The position numbers were made by a program, and so were the translations under genes. DNA of 64,000 bases from Symbiodinium natans (taxonomy: Eukaryota > Sar > Dinophyceae > Suessiales > Symbiodiniaceae): NCBI GenBank assembly GCA_905221605.1, contig CAJNDS010002651.1, positions 146,501 to 210,500 of the forward strand. The letters are read 5' to 3'. Numbering within the stretch: the stretch's first letter is position 1; each line of letters opens with the position of its first letter. Under the pieces are notes generated by a model. That model was given only the letters and a program-made list of their open reading frames with translations, did no database searches and was not told the origin of the DNA. Below are positions 8,627 through 18,694 of the stretch, piece after piece.

Positions 8627-11600
8627 TCACTTCTTTTTCCGATTGTTGGCAATCTTGAGGTGAAGTTGCAGCAGAATATACTCCAGGTCCGAAATCGTAA
8701 GAATAGGATCCTGTATGCCCCTTTGAATTGAGGATACCAATCCTTCTCTCTTCGCATCCTCAATCGCCTGGCAAGATTGATCCAGCTCTTCATTCGCATT
8801 GGCAGACCCTGGTGCCTCCGCATCGGATGGACGATCCTTTTCCTCAGGATCTTGCACCATTACCACCTCTTCTTTTTTGGGACTCTGACTTTTCTCCTTC
8901 TTCTTTGTCTTTCCACCGACATTTGACTTTGTGCGCGCTTTTGAGGCTTTTTCCACTGCAGAAACCACCACATTGGATGATGATCCACCCTTCTCAATGA
9001 CCGCCGGCATCTTCTTCGGCTTTGGAACCATGAGGGTATAAGGATCTTCGATAGCTGCAGCTTTCCTCTTCTTTTTTACCTTTTTCTTCTCCTCCTCAAC
9101 GGCAACCTCCGTCTCCGAAGTCTCAACCACTTCTTTTTCGGCAGGAATATCTTTGCTGGACTCCCCTTCTAGGGACCTCTTTTTCCCTTTTTTGGGATCC
9201 TTTTCTTCTCCCAAATTGGCTCGCTCATACCATATCCTCAGGTCATTGACCCATTCTTCCACCTCCGCGAGCGAAACATCGTACGACTTCACTACTTCGA
9301 GAAGTTCCAGCACTGACAACATTTCAGTGGTCCACGAAACCCATACTTGATCCATGTAGTCAGCATCTCCAGTGATCTTCAGGAGTTTGAACAATGGGTC
9401 CGCCTCTGCTCGAGCCAAATCTGATTTGCCATTGGACAGAAATGAAATCGCCTCCATCAACAGTTCCGTCATCTTGGTCTCTTCGTCATAAACCATAAAA
9501 TCCTCCTCATCATCACCGAACTGTTCAGGAGAGATCTCCTTTTTTCCACCATTTGCACCAGACTTTCTCCTTGGACCATCCCTTGGGGGCGTCCTTGGAG
9601 ACCTTGGCCTCTGTTTTTCCAACGGAACCTCATGTCCAAAGACACACCTGTCACCAAACCGACACTTCCCAGACCGAGCAAACTGGACGCACCTCACACC
9701 AGTTGCATCATGCGAGAACTCACAATCCTTTCCAGCGAAACATTCTCTCCCTGCCACATAGTACTTGCACCAATATGAATGTAGCACCACATCATCTTCG
9801 GAATGGATGAATTTGCAGTCGTCACCAAATTTGCAGCGATCTTTCCCTTTGCCAAACCAATAGCAGAAACCCTTCTTCCTCTTCTCCAAGCGCTCTGCCT
9901 CATACCGGTCCATAGGGCGACTGTGCTCTACATGAACATTGCCATGTACCTGGGGACTGCTCCCTTCACCCGACGTGCTATCAGTATTTGGTGCTTGGAG
10001 TACAGCTGGAAAACCTGGCCTTGGTCCTACCACCTTCATGATCGGTTTTCCGCCAACTCCTGAGCCATGCTGAGACGATCCAAAAACATTGAACATCTTC
10101 ATGAAGGCCTTCCTAGCGCCAATCTTCTGCACCCTTTTGATTGGACGTTTCATTGCTCCAACCTTGCATCCAGATGCATTCAAACGACGCAACCTTCTAA
10201 ACCCAACTCTATGTCCCTTCTTCCAAAGAGCCATAAGAATTTTAGAGGCAGTAACATTCTCCACCTCTACCTTTTCCAATGATCCCTCACTTCCCGGAAC
10301 AAACCCATCCATCTCTGAAGACCTTTCCATCTTTTTTGACACCACTTCGTCGAGGTAGTCTTCTGAAATCCAGGGAAAGTTCCCCTTAGAGGAAGGATTG
10401 TCATCATTGTTTGGTCCTTCACCAGGATATCCTTTGGTGCTGTCAAAGATCTTACCAGTAGTGCGGTCCTGCATAGAGAAATTCGAAGCCACGCGGGAGT
10501 ACACTGACCACAAGAAAATCCTTGTGTCCGCCAGTCTGGATGACCCACTGGATTTCTCCTCTTCCGGAGAAACTTCTGGCGCTTTGCCCTTCCCTCCAGT
10601 GTCACCGCTTGTCTCACCTCCAGCATCTTCAATGGGAATAAGGGATTCATTGTTCCCTTGATCAAGCACCGCATCCTCTAGTCCAAGAACTTCCAGCATC
10701 GCTGTCGAAGGATCCACCTCCTCATCCGCATCGTCGTCCATCCTTCTCCAGAGAGCCTCCAATTGGTCCGCACAAGTCGCCGCTTGAAGAAACTCCATCA
10801 ACCGAGCCCTCCCGCGCTGCCAGAGAAATTCTGAAACCATCACCGACCCTTGTGCTCCCAGATTCAGGAATGGGTGAACCATTTTGGCTACCCTCGCCAT
10901 AAGTTCAATATGAACTTCCATGCCTGGACTGCGGCTCCAATCATAGGCAATTGCCTCCATAGCAGTACCAAACTTGTCCGTATTCTTGAATTCCCCTTCC
11001 AGACCAGGAGACAACAAGGCACCCATCACCGAAAGAGGGTAATTCCCCACCGCCGGCAAGCACGGGTTGTCATGGAACGAATGATGCAGGTCAGTATAAT
11101 ATCCTTGATCTCTCCTTTGAAAAAGGAGTGTTCCAGTCCCTAGCTGGGCATTCATTTCATCCACTTGAACCATTTCAGCACATATCCTCTGTGCCAGGTG
11201 CGCCATTGCTGGCCAGACGGTACGATCGGTCAGACCGCGACGCATAACCCAATCAGTTGTTGGCGACTGGATCAGCGTTCCTGGATCATACACCATAACC
11301 ATTGCACCGTCTCCCATTGACTGATCAGCATCGTCCTCCAGTGCCAGGTTCTCATCCTGTTCGCTTGCACCCTCGGATGACATGCTAATAACCAAATTTC
11401 GATCCATCTTATTGGACCCTTTTTGGCAATCTCTTTGCCCCATTGGCAACTTGCCAACTGCAACCTTCCAATAAATTCGAGTCAGAAGGCCTTTCACCAG
11501 CAATTGCTGAAGGTCACTCCTCACCGGACCACCATCCAACATCTTCGCATCATTACCACGGAGATCATTGCTCCCGCCTTCTCCTTCTTTTTGGTCGGTC

Positions 11601-14600
11601 TCCTCGCCAGAAATCTGTACTGCTCCTTCCGGCGCCGTCTCCTGTCCAGCCACTTCATGCCCAGGAAGAACTTGAGCGCTTTCAGAGACATTCACCTGTC
11701 CAGCAGCACCTTGCCCAGGTAAAACCTCATCCGTGGAGCCCACCGCCAGCGAACCAACCATAACTGAACCATCCCTTGTTCTTTTTTGAGACCGTTCAGC
11801 TCGACGAGAAGGTTGTGGTAGCGAAAAAACTTGTGAAGTCACTTCTTGGCGGGTCTCCCCCCGCGACGCTTTGTCGCGCCCTTCGCCAAGGTGAACCGAT
11901 TTTTTCGGCCCATCATTGGAGCCTGAAGAACCACTTTGTGGAACATTGCCACGACTCGCAGTTCTCCACGAATCCCTTTCTTGCAAAAAGAGTTCCTTCA
12001 GGCGTTGTACCGCATTGGTCTCCTCCTCGCTTGAATCGCTTGAGGAAGCGGCATACGAGACCAAAGCCTCCGCCTGGTCATCATCATCCACCACATCTGC
12101 CCACGCTCTGCTGAATGGATACGACAAACCACCACGAGGTTTCACCGGCTCCAGTGGCTTCGGTTTTTCCACCACTTCCGCCAGTTGCACTCGTCGTTGT
12201 GACCGAGATCGTGGCACCTGTCGCACCTGTTTTTTGTCCAGCAAGGGCCTTCCCCTTCTTACAGGGTTTGATCTTGACCGATACTTTTTCGTTGGTGGAT
12301 TCACCGGCGGCATTCCAACTCCCACCAGCCGCAGCTTCTGTACGCACAACGGAGACCTCTGCGCAAGCGTCCAACCATCACGGTACCTGACCTTATCAAA
12401 AAGCTCCCGATAGGAACCTCTCGGCATAGTTTTTGCACCGGAGTCTTCAGCTTCACGCACCTGAGTGAGGGTTCGCACCGCCGCTCTTCCAGTCCCTTTG
12501 TTCCCAGAAGATTGTTGTACCCGTACAGATGCATCAGAAGGAACTGCCTTTTCCGGTCCTCCCGGTCGATATCGGACCTCACCCACCAATTGCAGAATTT
12601 TGCATGCGGTCACTTTGTTGATCCCTTTGTCAACCAAATCTTCCACAAAGATGAACTCTTGCAAGTCCGACACATTGGTCACACCAAGCGTAATCATCAC
12701 CTCACTTACATGAGGGGTATACACCCACAGGTGTGCGTTGCGAGCCATCCAATTTTCAATCGGCTCCTCCGGATTGTGAAGCTGAGTACTAGTGGATGCA
12801 GCCACCGAATTCTTTTGCTCATCAGCTTCTACTTCATCCAGAATACCTTTTTCACCATCTTTTTGTGACACATTGGTCATTTGCAGCGCTTTTGGTGCCG
12901 AGGATGAGGAAGATTCAGCTCCCCCACTCGCAGGTGGCTGAAAAGTGCTTCTATCCGTAAGCTCCCATCCTCTCTCTTTTTCAAACCGGACCTGATTGGC
13001 CACCTGTACCAAGTGTTTCAGGAGCGACAGCCGCTCCTCTGACATCTCGTCATGGGAGTACTTGCAGAAATTTAACCCTTTCCGGCAACGTCCTCTGAGG
13101 TAATAATCGAAACAGCAATGGTGGAACCCTGCGTCCCTTAGTGACTTCCTGGAAGCATTGTCCCAAGCTTTGCCGGGCTCCCAAGTCCCTTCCAATGCTA
13201 TGTCATCGTTGTGAAGATACCTGCATGTAGTCCCATATTTACAACCACCTTGATTGTAATACAGACACAGACGACCTTTTGGCTCACCCGACGTAGGCTC
13301 ACCCTTTGATGCACCTTTGCCAAAATTGTACTTGGCCCGGAAGGCTAAATCCTCCCGCTCCTGCTGTGCCTCATCCACTGTACCTTCCTCTGTGGGAGGG
13401 TCACCGATGTTCCCGTCCTCATCATCAGCTTCTTGGCTATTCTTTGGATCAGTTGACCCCCCTTCTGGCCAACCTTCACCGTACCGACGATGCTCATAGG
13501 GACACCCATCGCCATTGCGACACCTTCCCTTATTGAAGAACCTGCACAGCTTGCTGTAACCAGGTGACAACACCGTCTTTGGTGTCATGTAAGCCTTTTT
13601 GTACTGGTCAGGATCCATGTAGGCTTCCATTGGCTTGTTCTCCCTTTTGCTCATGGATTGCACTGCACCATCAAGCTCCTGCAAAAATAGCTTGGTGTCC
13701 AACCAAAGCGCGTTCCAAAACTCATCTTCCCCTTGATTCAGCACCGTTGCCACCGCTTCACCCACAACTGGTCGAGAAAATCTCCTTTTTCTGCATGCCA
13801 GTTCGAAAAGCGCGTTGTGGTACTGTTTTCGGGAAAAAGTGGTTAACTTCCCCAAGCCTGTGCTTTCTGTACCATCAGGCTTCCAACCATCATTTTGCAA
13901 GATGCCATACGCGCGCCGAGCTTCCGCATTGAGGAATGCCTGATCCGCAACACACTCCTGTAAATCTTCCATCGGCCGACCTAACAGCATCCCAGTAATT
14001 TTGCCAACATAGGCTTCCTCTTCATTTCCATTCTCCAGAAGAGCTTTGTAGATCTTTTCTCCATAAAGTTGCCTTTCTTTTCGTTCTTCAGAAGACAACT
14101 CCTGTACCACAAGCTCTTCATCGGATTGCTCTTCCTCCTGTTTCCAGTCCCATTGACCGTTGGAATCTTGGTACCATTGACCAGCATACCATGAATCCGT
14201 CCACCACGTACTCCAGCCGCTGGGTTTCCACTTCCGCAGCGTCGAAGAAGAGTCCTCCACGTCCTCTTCCAAAACCAGAAAGGTGTCCAAGATTATGGTA
14301 CCATCATCTTCCACTCGTTTCACTGTTCCATTGACAGTATCACCAAACTTGAACTGATATGCATTGTTCCCTTCTGCAGGAATCAATACATTCATATCCC
14401 CATGGTCCAAAAAGGCTCCATACCCATTGATGCAGCGCACTAGACCCATGATCTCATCTCCCTCTTGATAGCAATGTGGCCCAGGTGACTCCAAGGCTCC
14501 CGCTCGGGGCACTTTCTTTACACGCTCTTCAGAAACCATCTCTGTATCATCGGCTCCTGGCGCATCCTTTGTCTTCACCTTTGGGTCACACTGCTCGTCC

Positions 14601-16729
14601 TGCTCCACGAGTCCCACAAGCTCATCTTTTTTGTGCTCCTGGATTTCAGGACCTCCCTTTTTCTCCGCCAACGGCTTTGCCTCATCTGCTGTAGTTCGCT
14701 CGGTGTCGACTTCCGGTGAACTTCCAGACGGCAACGCTTCTCCCTTCATGGGAGTGGACCCATCATTGGAGTCCTTTGTCTCACCTTCTGCAGCAGGCAA
14801 ATCTTCTTCCACTGCAGGGCAATTGAGTCGATCATCCACGGCAGGCACGCTTTCTTCCACCGCAGGCTCCTTTGGTTCCATGGCCTCCAAAGGAGAATTT
14901 CCACCATCATTGACCACAGCTGCCTCATTGGCTCCGGTGTAGCCCTTGTCATTTCGTTCCTCGCTGCTAACTTCAGGTTGCACCAGTGCGTCCACCTGTG
15001 AACCTCCATCATCAGCTGCTGCGGAGACCTGCGCCCCATTGTTGCAGTCGCCCGTGGAACGTACCACCACATGCACCTCAACCCGTGCTTCCTTCGCACT
15101 CCAGGTAATATCTGGCGCATCAACCCGCGCATCATTGGCGCTCCAGGCCTCATTTTTCAGATCATCCGTGTCTCCAGCTATTCCAGAAGCTTCTTTTTCC
15201 CCTTGAATGGCAGAATTCTTGGCACCAAACGAAGAGACCTCCTCAGTCGTAACACACAACTTTTTCTCTCCATCCTCCGAATCTCCAGGACCACCTTCCT
15301 GAACAACAGGTACCACATCCACCACTCGCTCTTCTGCAGCCGACACAGTTCCGATCACCTCATTGGGCATTTTCTCTTCTGGATCCACCAATTCCATCGC
15401 TGCCCCACCCTCAGAAAGCGCTTCTGTTTCTTCCCGATCCAGGTGTTGAGCTCCAGCGATGTTGGCTTGGTTCCCAGGAATCCCTTCCTCATCAGGAGAA
15501 CCCGAGGTCGGGGCGTCACCATCAGCCCTAGGACCGCTATCCCTGATAGTAGAGGAAAAATCTTTTTCACCTAAACTATTTACACTACCCTGGAATGCCC
15601 TCGTAGACTCAGTCTTCGGAGTAGAGGATGAAGAATCCAGTGCCGCCTCCATTTCCAGCTCATTGCCCAAAGGAGACCCAACCACCTCGTCACTCTTCAC
15701 CTTTTCACCTACCACCGGCAATGTCCACTTGGTTTCGTGCGTATCCAGGCAGTAATAATATTGTCTCCCATCTTCATGGAGGTGCAATTCCCACATTGTG
15801 CCATCACACGCTTGGATCAGATGCTCGTCTTTCCGAAAACCGTCCCTTTCAGAAACCTGTCGCATCTCGTCCTCTTCTTCTGACAGCTGTCGCAACCGTT
15901 CAGCCTCCATCTGTAGGATCTCCTCCTCCCCCATGGCGTATTCAGCAGCAGGTGCAGCTTCAAAGCCGTCCGCACCCTTCTGTTTGTGACCGCTTCCACC
16001 ACCTTGGGAACTCGAAGATGGACCCTTTTTGATCTTGTTCAACGGCCTCCTGGTCGCTTGTAGCACTTCTCCAATCAGATCGGTCTGAGACTCTTGGTCT
16101 ACCATTCGACCCGAAGTCGAAGACGACGGCTGGTACCCGTGTTTGTGTAACACTCGTAAAACAGTCACCTCCATTTCACGATCTATGCCACCAGTCGCAT
16201 CCCAGTTCCTTTTTTCACCAGGCTTTGGCGGTACAGAAACAGCACGTCCTTCAGCTTCAGCATTGCTAACCATATCCCTATTGGGATTCATACCCACATT
16301 GGGGCTTTCTGCAACCAAGGCCTCTTCCAGATGTTCTTCAGCGTCGGGAATCACCTCTTCCAACACCGCTCTTTCACCCAGAGACTCAGCTGCACCATTT
16401 CCAGCTCCACCATCTTGTCCACCATCCGAGGCAAGTTGGAGCCATCGCTTCGGAGAAGGCATTGCTTCTTGATCCCAAAACCTTGAAAGAACACTTAACC
16501 GCAGGGAACCTAATTTGGGCTCATAACCTACGGGGGGACAACCAAGGAAGGAAATCAACTCCCCTAATCGCCCTGAACTTATATTTCCCAGATCGAACCA
16601 AGAAACAACCAAGAACACGGATAAGAGCAACCCAGGGGGGAAGGAAAGGGGGAAGGAACCCACACCCTTACCAAACCCTAAGAACCCAGGCACTTCTTTT
16701 TGAACTTGTGGCTTTCTGTTCAAGCCCAT
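8627..16729 (-). CDS. Giant WW/S1/CCCH zinc-finger protein of the LTR element
   Basis: About 2700 codons without a stop, product unknown. Domains in order with genome positions: a WW domain at about 15720-15810 (MWELHLHEDGRQYYYCLDTH then ETKWTLP); an S1-like RNA-binding fold at about 14280-14460 (GLVRCINGYGAFLDH and FGDTVNGTVKR); three CCCH fingers at 13489-13553, 13209-13271 and 13051-13122 (for example CRFFNKGRCRNGDGCPYEH); three more at 9803-9870, 9714-9780 and 9632-9692. The C-terminus is Lys/Glu-rich. CCCH fingers and S1 folds bind RNA, so an RNA-packaging (gag-like) or RNA-regulating role is inferred. The start at 16729 is chosen because it follows the spliced-leader relic; the first ATG after the LTR is 16462 (MPSPKRW). 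It is far longer than any gag I know, and the domain mix looks like captured host sequence. Confidence 0.7.
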   Translation of the reverse strand: MGLNRKPQVQKEVPGFLGFGKGVGSFPLSFPPGLLLSVFLVVSWFDLGNISSGRLGELISFLGCPPVGYEPKLGSLRLSVLSRFWDQEAMPSPKRWLQLASDGGQDGGAGNGAAESLGERAVLEEVIPDAEEHLEEALVAESPNVGMNPNRDMVSNAEAEGRAVSVPPKPGEKRNWDATGGIDREMEVTVLRVLHKHGYQPSSSTSGRMVDQESQTDLIGEVLQATRRPLNKIKKGPSSSSQGGGSGHKQKGADGFEAAPAAEYAMGEEEILQMEAERLRQLSEEEDEMRQVSERDGFRKDEHLIQACDGTMWELHLHEDGRQYYYCLDTHETKWTLPVVGEKVKSDEVVGSPLGNELEMEAALDSSSSTPKTESTRAFQGSVNSLGEKDFSSTIRDSGPRADGDAPTSGSPDEEGIPGNQANIAGAQHLDREETEALSEGGAAMELVDPEEKMPNEVIGTVSAAEERVVDVVPVVQEGGPGDSEDGEKKLCVTTEEVSSFGAKNSAIQGEKEASGIAGDTDDLKNEAWSANDARVDAPDITWSAKEARVEVHVVVRSTGDCNNGAQVSAAADDGGSQVDALVQPEVSSEERNDKGYTGANEAAVVNDGGNSPLEAMEPKEPAVEESVPAVDDRLNCPAVEEDLPAAEGETKDSNDGSTPMKGEALPSGSSPEVDTERTTADEAKPLAEKKGGPEIQEHKKDELVGLVEQDEQCDPKVKTKDAPGADDTEMVSEERVKKVPRAGALESPGPHCYQEGDEIMGLVRCINGYGAFLDHGDMNVLIPAEGNNAYQFKFGDTVNGTVKRVEDDGTIILDTFLVLEEDVEDSSSTLRKWKPSGWSTWWTDSWYAGQWYQDSNGQWDWKQEEEQSDEELVVQELSSEERKERQLYGEKIYKALLENGNEEEAYVGKITGMLLGRPMEDLQECVADQAFLNAEARRAYGILQNDGWKPDGTESTGLGKLTTFSRKQYHNALFELACRKRRFSRPVVGEAVATVLNQGEDEFWNALWLDTKLFLQELDGAVQSMSKRENKPMEAYMDPDQYKKAYMTPKTVLSPGYSKLCRFFNKGRCRNGDGCPYEHRRYGEGWPEGGSTDPKNSQEADDEDGNIGDPPTEEGTVDEAQQEREDLAFRAKYNFGKGASKGEPTSGEPKGRLCLYYNQGGCKYGTTCRYLHNDDIALEGTWEPGKAWDNASRKSLRDAGFHHCCFDYYLRGRCRKGLNFCKYSHDEMSEERLSLLKHLVQVANQVRFEKERGWELTDRSTFQPPASGGAESSSSSAPKALQMTNVSQKDGEKGILDEVEADEQKNSVAASTSTQLHNPEEPIENWMARNAHLWVYTPHVSEVMITLGVTNVSDLQEFIFVEDLVDKGINKVTACKILQLVGEVRYRPGGPEKAVPSDASVRVQQSSGNKGTGRAAVRTLTQVREAEDSGAKTMPRGSYRELFDKVRYRDGWTLAQRSPLCVQKLRLVGVGMPPVNPPTKKYRSRSNPVRRGRPLLDKKQVRQVPRSRSQRRVQLAEVVEKPKPLEPVKPRGGLSYPFSRAWADVVDDDDQAEALVSYAASSSDSSEEETNAVQRLKELFLQERDSWRTASRGNVPQSGSSGSNDGPKKSVHLGEGRDKASRGETRQEVTSQVFSLPQPSRRAERSQKRTRDGSVMVGSLAVGSTDEVLPGQGAAGQVNVSESAQVLPGHEVAGQETAPEGAVQISGEETDQKEGEGGSNDLRGNDAKMLDGGPVRSDLQQLLVKGLLTRIYWKVAVGKLPMGQRDCQKGSNKMDRNLVISMSSEGASEQDENLALEDDADQSMGDGAMVMVYDPGTLIQSPTTDWVMRRGLTDRTVWPAMAHLAQRICAEMVQVDEMNAQLGTGTLLFQRRDQGYYTDLHHSFHDNPCLPAVGNYPLSVMGALLSPGLEGEFKNTDKFGTAMEAIAYDWSRSPGMEVHIELMARVAKMVHPFLNLGAQGSVMVSEFLWQRGRARLMEFLQAATCADQLEALWRRMDDDADEEVDPSTAMLEVLGLEDAVLDQGNNESLIPIEDAGGETSGDTGGKGKAPEVSPEEEKSSGSSRLADTRIFLWSVYSRVASNFSMQDRTTGKIFDSTKGYPGEGPNNDDNPSSKGNFPWISEDYLDEVVSKKMERSSEMDGFVPGSEGSLEKVEVENVTASKILMALWKKGHRVGFRRLRRLNASGCKVGAMKRPIKRVQKIGARKAFMKMFNVFGSSQHGSGVGGKPIMKVVGPRPGFPAVLQAPNTDSTSGEGSSPQVHGNVHVEHSRPMDRYEAERLEKRKKGFCYWFGKGKDRCKFGDDCKFIHSEDDVVLHSYWCKYYVAGRECFAGKDCEFSHDATGVRCVQFARSGKCRFGDRCVFGHEVPLEKQRPRSPRTPPRDGPRRKSGANGGKKEISPEQFGDDEEDFMVYDEETKMTELLMEAISFLSNGKSDLARAEADPLFKLLKITGDADYMDQVWVSWTTEMLSVLELLEVVKSYDVSLAEVEEWVNDLRIWYERANLGEEKDPKKGKKRSLEGESSKDIPAEKEVVETSETEVAVEEEKKKVKKKRKAAAIEDPYTLMVPKPKKMPAVIEKGGSSSNVVVSAVEKASKARTKSNVGGKTKKKEKSQSPKKEEVVMVQDPEEKDRPSDAEAPGSANANEELDQSCQAIEDAKREGLVSSIQRGIQDPILTISDLEYILLQLHLKIANNRKKK
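16517..16528 (-). promoter_or_regulatory. Primer binding site, half-tRNA type
   Basis: Directly after the 5' LTR the minus strand reads GGTTATGAGCCC; its complement GGGCTCATAACC matches the anticodon stem-loop of eukaryotic initiator tRNA-Met. Drosophila copia is known to prime from an internally cleaved initiator tRNA-Met that pairs at this region. The position (zero spacing) and sequence therefore support copia-type priming. Confidence 0.7.
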
Positions 16730-16815
16730 CTTGAGCCAAATACGATTACCGGGTTCATTAACCCTTCCAACTTCCAACACTAACTCCTTTCTACAATACC
16801 AATTGCAGCTCCGCA
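16529..16815 (-). repeat. 5' LTR
   Basis: Twin of 7978-8264. It contains the spliced-leader relic (16730-16740) immediately followed by ATG at 16729-16727. From that ATG the frame stays open through the rest of the LTR, the primer site and the giant ORF. The stretch FPLSFPPGLLLSVFLVVSW encoded by the LTR is hydrophobic. Confidence 0.9.
16730..16740 (-). promoter_or_regulatory. Dinoflagellate spliced-leader relic in the 5' LTR
   Basis: TTTGGCTCAAG equals the last 11 nt of the dinoflagellate spliced leader; the upstream bases (CCGGTAATCGTA) are a looser match. It is followed without a gap by ATGGGC, a favourable start context. In dinoflagellates the leader is trans-spliced to mRNA 5' ends, so such relics mark re-integrated mature transcripts. 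Confidence 0.7.
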
Positions 16816-17135
16816 CCCTAAACCCTAGGCCCTAACAACGCCAAAACCGTAAGCCCTCGTATTTGATCATTCAGGACACGCGCAAGCTCAAGTCCTTAAC
16901 TCTACACCCTGCACCCCAACGCTATAACCCCCTTTGCCGTTTGTCACTGCACCCTGAACCCTAACTTCCTAAACCTTAAGCCCTAAAACCTAAACCCTGA
17001 ATTCCCCTAAACCCTAAACCCTAAACCCTAAACCCCAAACCCAAAACCCCAAGCCCTAAACCGCAAACCCTAACTTCCTGAACCCTGAAAACTCAGCGTG
17101 CTTTTCGGGCAACGTGTTGAAACCGTCCCTTCTGC
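16816..17135. repeat. CCCTAAA array right of the LTR element
   Basis: Continuation of the insertion-target array (16816-16850, 16960-17080, partly degenerate), ending in the sequence that forms the donor side of the 20-nt dehydrogenase exon. No gene seen. Confidence 0.7.
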
Positions 17136-17155
17136 CTGCACATCGAGCCCCGCGC
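17136..17155 (-). CDS. 2-hydroxyacid dehydrogenase, 20-nt micro-exon (GAGLDVQ)
   Basis: After acceptor CCCTGACAG the exon reads GC-GCG-GGG-CTC-GAT-GTG-CAG. With the last G of the exon at 18695 this gives (VIA)GAGLDVQ, a hallmark of the family just ahead of the catalytic Glu. Donor is GCAGAAGG. Left is CCCTAAA-type sequence and right is TTTAGGG (17171-17221). The LTR element lies in the next intron. The boundary could lie further left if QAEG is coding. Confidence 0.65.
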
Positions 17156-18694
17156 CTGTCAGGGCAAGAAGGGTTTAGGGTTCAGGGTTTATGGTTTAGG
17201 GTTTAGGGTTTAGGGTTTAGGAATGTTCAAAATCTTGACTTTGCTTGTGAAACGTTTTGTCTTGCATAAGGTGGTTGAGGGCCTCCCTGAGCCCATCGAA
17301 GACCTGAATCCTAAAGCCCTAAACCCTAAAACCTGAACCCCCAAACCCTAAACCCTAAACCCTACACCTAAACCCTAAACCCTGAACCCCCAAACCCTAG
17401 ACCCGAAACCCTAAACCCTAAACCCTAAACCCTAAACCCTGAACCCCCAAACCCTAAACCCTAAACTCTGAGGGTGCTAGGGCACTCGATGAGACGAGAA
17501 GTTGGGCACGTTTAGCAACCGGGACGGGGGGGGGGGGGGGGGGGATGAACATGTAGGGGTTTAGGGGTTTGGGTCTAAGGTTGGGTGGGTTCAGGGTTCA
17601 TTCAGGGTTCAGGTTCAGGGTTCAGGGTTCAGGGTTTCAGGGTTTCGTCAGGGTTCAGGGTTCAGGGTTTGTTTAGGGTTTAGGGTTTAGGGTTTAGGGT
17701 TTAGGGTTTAGGGTTTAGGGTTTAGGGTTTAGGGTTTAGGGTTTAGGGTTTAGGGTTTAGGGTTTAGGGGACTGCAGGCTTGAGACTGTGGGGTTCAAGG
17801 TTCAAGGTTTGTAGAGTTTGTAGCGTTTATATAAGGGATGGCTCACACAAGAGCCGAAGCAATTCAGAGAATAGAGTCTCTGTGTCTCTCTCTCGTTTGA
17901 GTGTCGGGTTCAGGGGAACCCCAAAACCCGAAACCCTCGAAACCCTAAACCCGTTGCCCTGCTGGGCTGCTCTGCCTGAGAAAAAAGGCAAAACCATTTG
18001 AGGTTCCTGCACTCAGTGCCCCCCCTCACCCCCTAAGGATAGTTGTCTGGTCCCCTAAACCCTAAACCCTAAACCCTAAACCCTAAACCCTAAACCCTAA
18101 ACCCTAAACCCTAAACCCTAAACCCTAAACCCTAAACACTTCTGAAGTGTGGGCCCTGAGGTTTCATGGGGTATGTAAGGGGTATATAAGGGCCCAGACT
18201 AAGGGGCCATGTAACTACCCCCGAGGCCAGTTCAACACACTGCGCCGATTAGGGTTTAGGGTTTAGGGTTTAGGGTTTAGGGTTTAGGGTTTAGGGTTTA
18301 GGGTTTAGGGTTTAGGGTTTAGGGTTTAGGGTTTAGGGTTTAGGGTTTAGGGTTTAGGGTTCTCAAAATTTGAAGGTTCAGGAGTGCTGATGGGTGGGCA
18401 CGAAGTAGCCGCCTAGCCTAAGCAGGTTGTGACAGTTGTAGCCAGTTCTCAACCCTAAACCCTAAACCCTAAACCCTAAACCCTAAACCCTAAACCCTAA
18501 ACCCTAAACCCTAAACCCTAAACCCATAACTTGGCAGCCCAGTAACCAGATTATAATCAGGGCACCCTTGTGTTCTTGTGTTGGGTTAGCTAGCTACTTT
18601 ATACGGGGGTTCCAGAACCAAGAAAGGATATAGGGCACCACTGGGCTGAAGTAACCGTAACCTCCAGGTGAGCCCGGAACACTGTGCAGATGGC
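17156..18694. repeat. Telomeric-repeat intron of the dehydrogenase
   Basis: Arrays: TTTAGGG 17171-17221; CCCTAAA 17300-17470; poly-G about 17526-17544; TTTAGGG 17555-17770 (near perfect from 17668); CCCTAAA 18052-18137; TTTAGGG 18249-18360; CCCTAAA 18451-18530; then MITE family A. At least three array pairs face each other, so the intron RNA could form several long hairpins. Confidence 0.7.
18537..18646. mobile_element. MITE family A, copy 1
   Basis: Ends GCCCAGTAACC and CACCACTGGGC, imperfect inverted repeats. The interior has the family pattern AGGGCACCC, CTACTTTATA and AGAACCAAGAAAGG. About 110 bp, non-coding. Confidence 0.7.

Larger units (their letters stand above)
7978..16815 (-). mobile_element. 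LTR retrotransposon with CCCH/WW/S1 ORF, apparently non-autonomous
   Basis: Two 287-bp direct repeats (7978-8264, 16529-16815) differ at two positions that I see, so insertion is recent. Read on the minus strand, each begins TGCGGAGC and ends CCCCCCGTA. CCCTA directly outside each end can be a 5-bp target duplication, although in a CCCTAAA array this is not independent evidence. A primer site follows the 5' LTR and a polypurine tract precedes the 3' LTR. Between them is one giant ORF. I find no protease, integrase, reverse transcriptase or RNase H motif, so replication would need enzymes in trans. The primer site suggests the Ty1/copia class. It lies in an intron of the dehydrogenase gene. 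Confidence 0.85.

Noticed and set aside
8728-16032. Numerous 60-170-codon plus-strand frames opposite the giant ORF
   Set aside because: They are shadows of a long coding strand and contain no recognisable domains.
16517-16528. tRNA-Met gene fragment
   Set aside because: Only the anticodon-arm 12-mer matches and it sits exactly after the LTR, so a primer binding site explains it better.
8627-16816. GTG at 16816 as start of the giant ORF
   Set aside because: It is the very first base pair of the LTR copy and precedes any plausible transcript start; the ATG after the spliced-leader relic (16729) or the one at 16462 is more likely.
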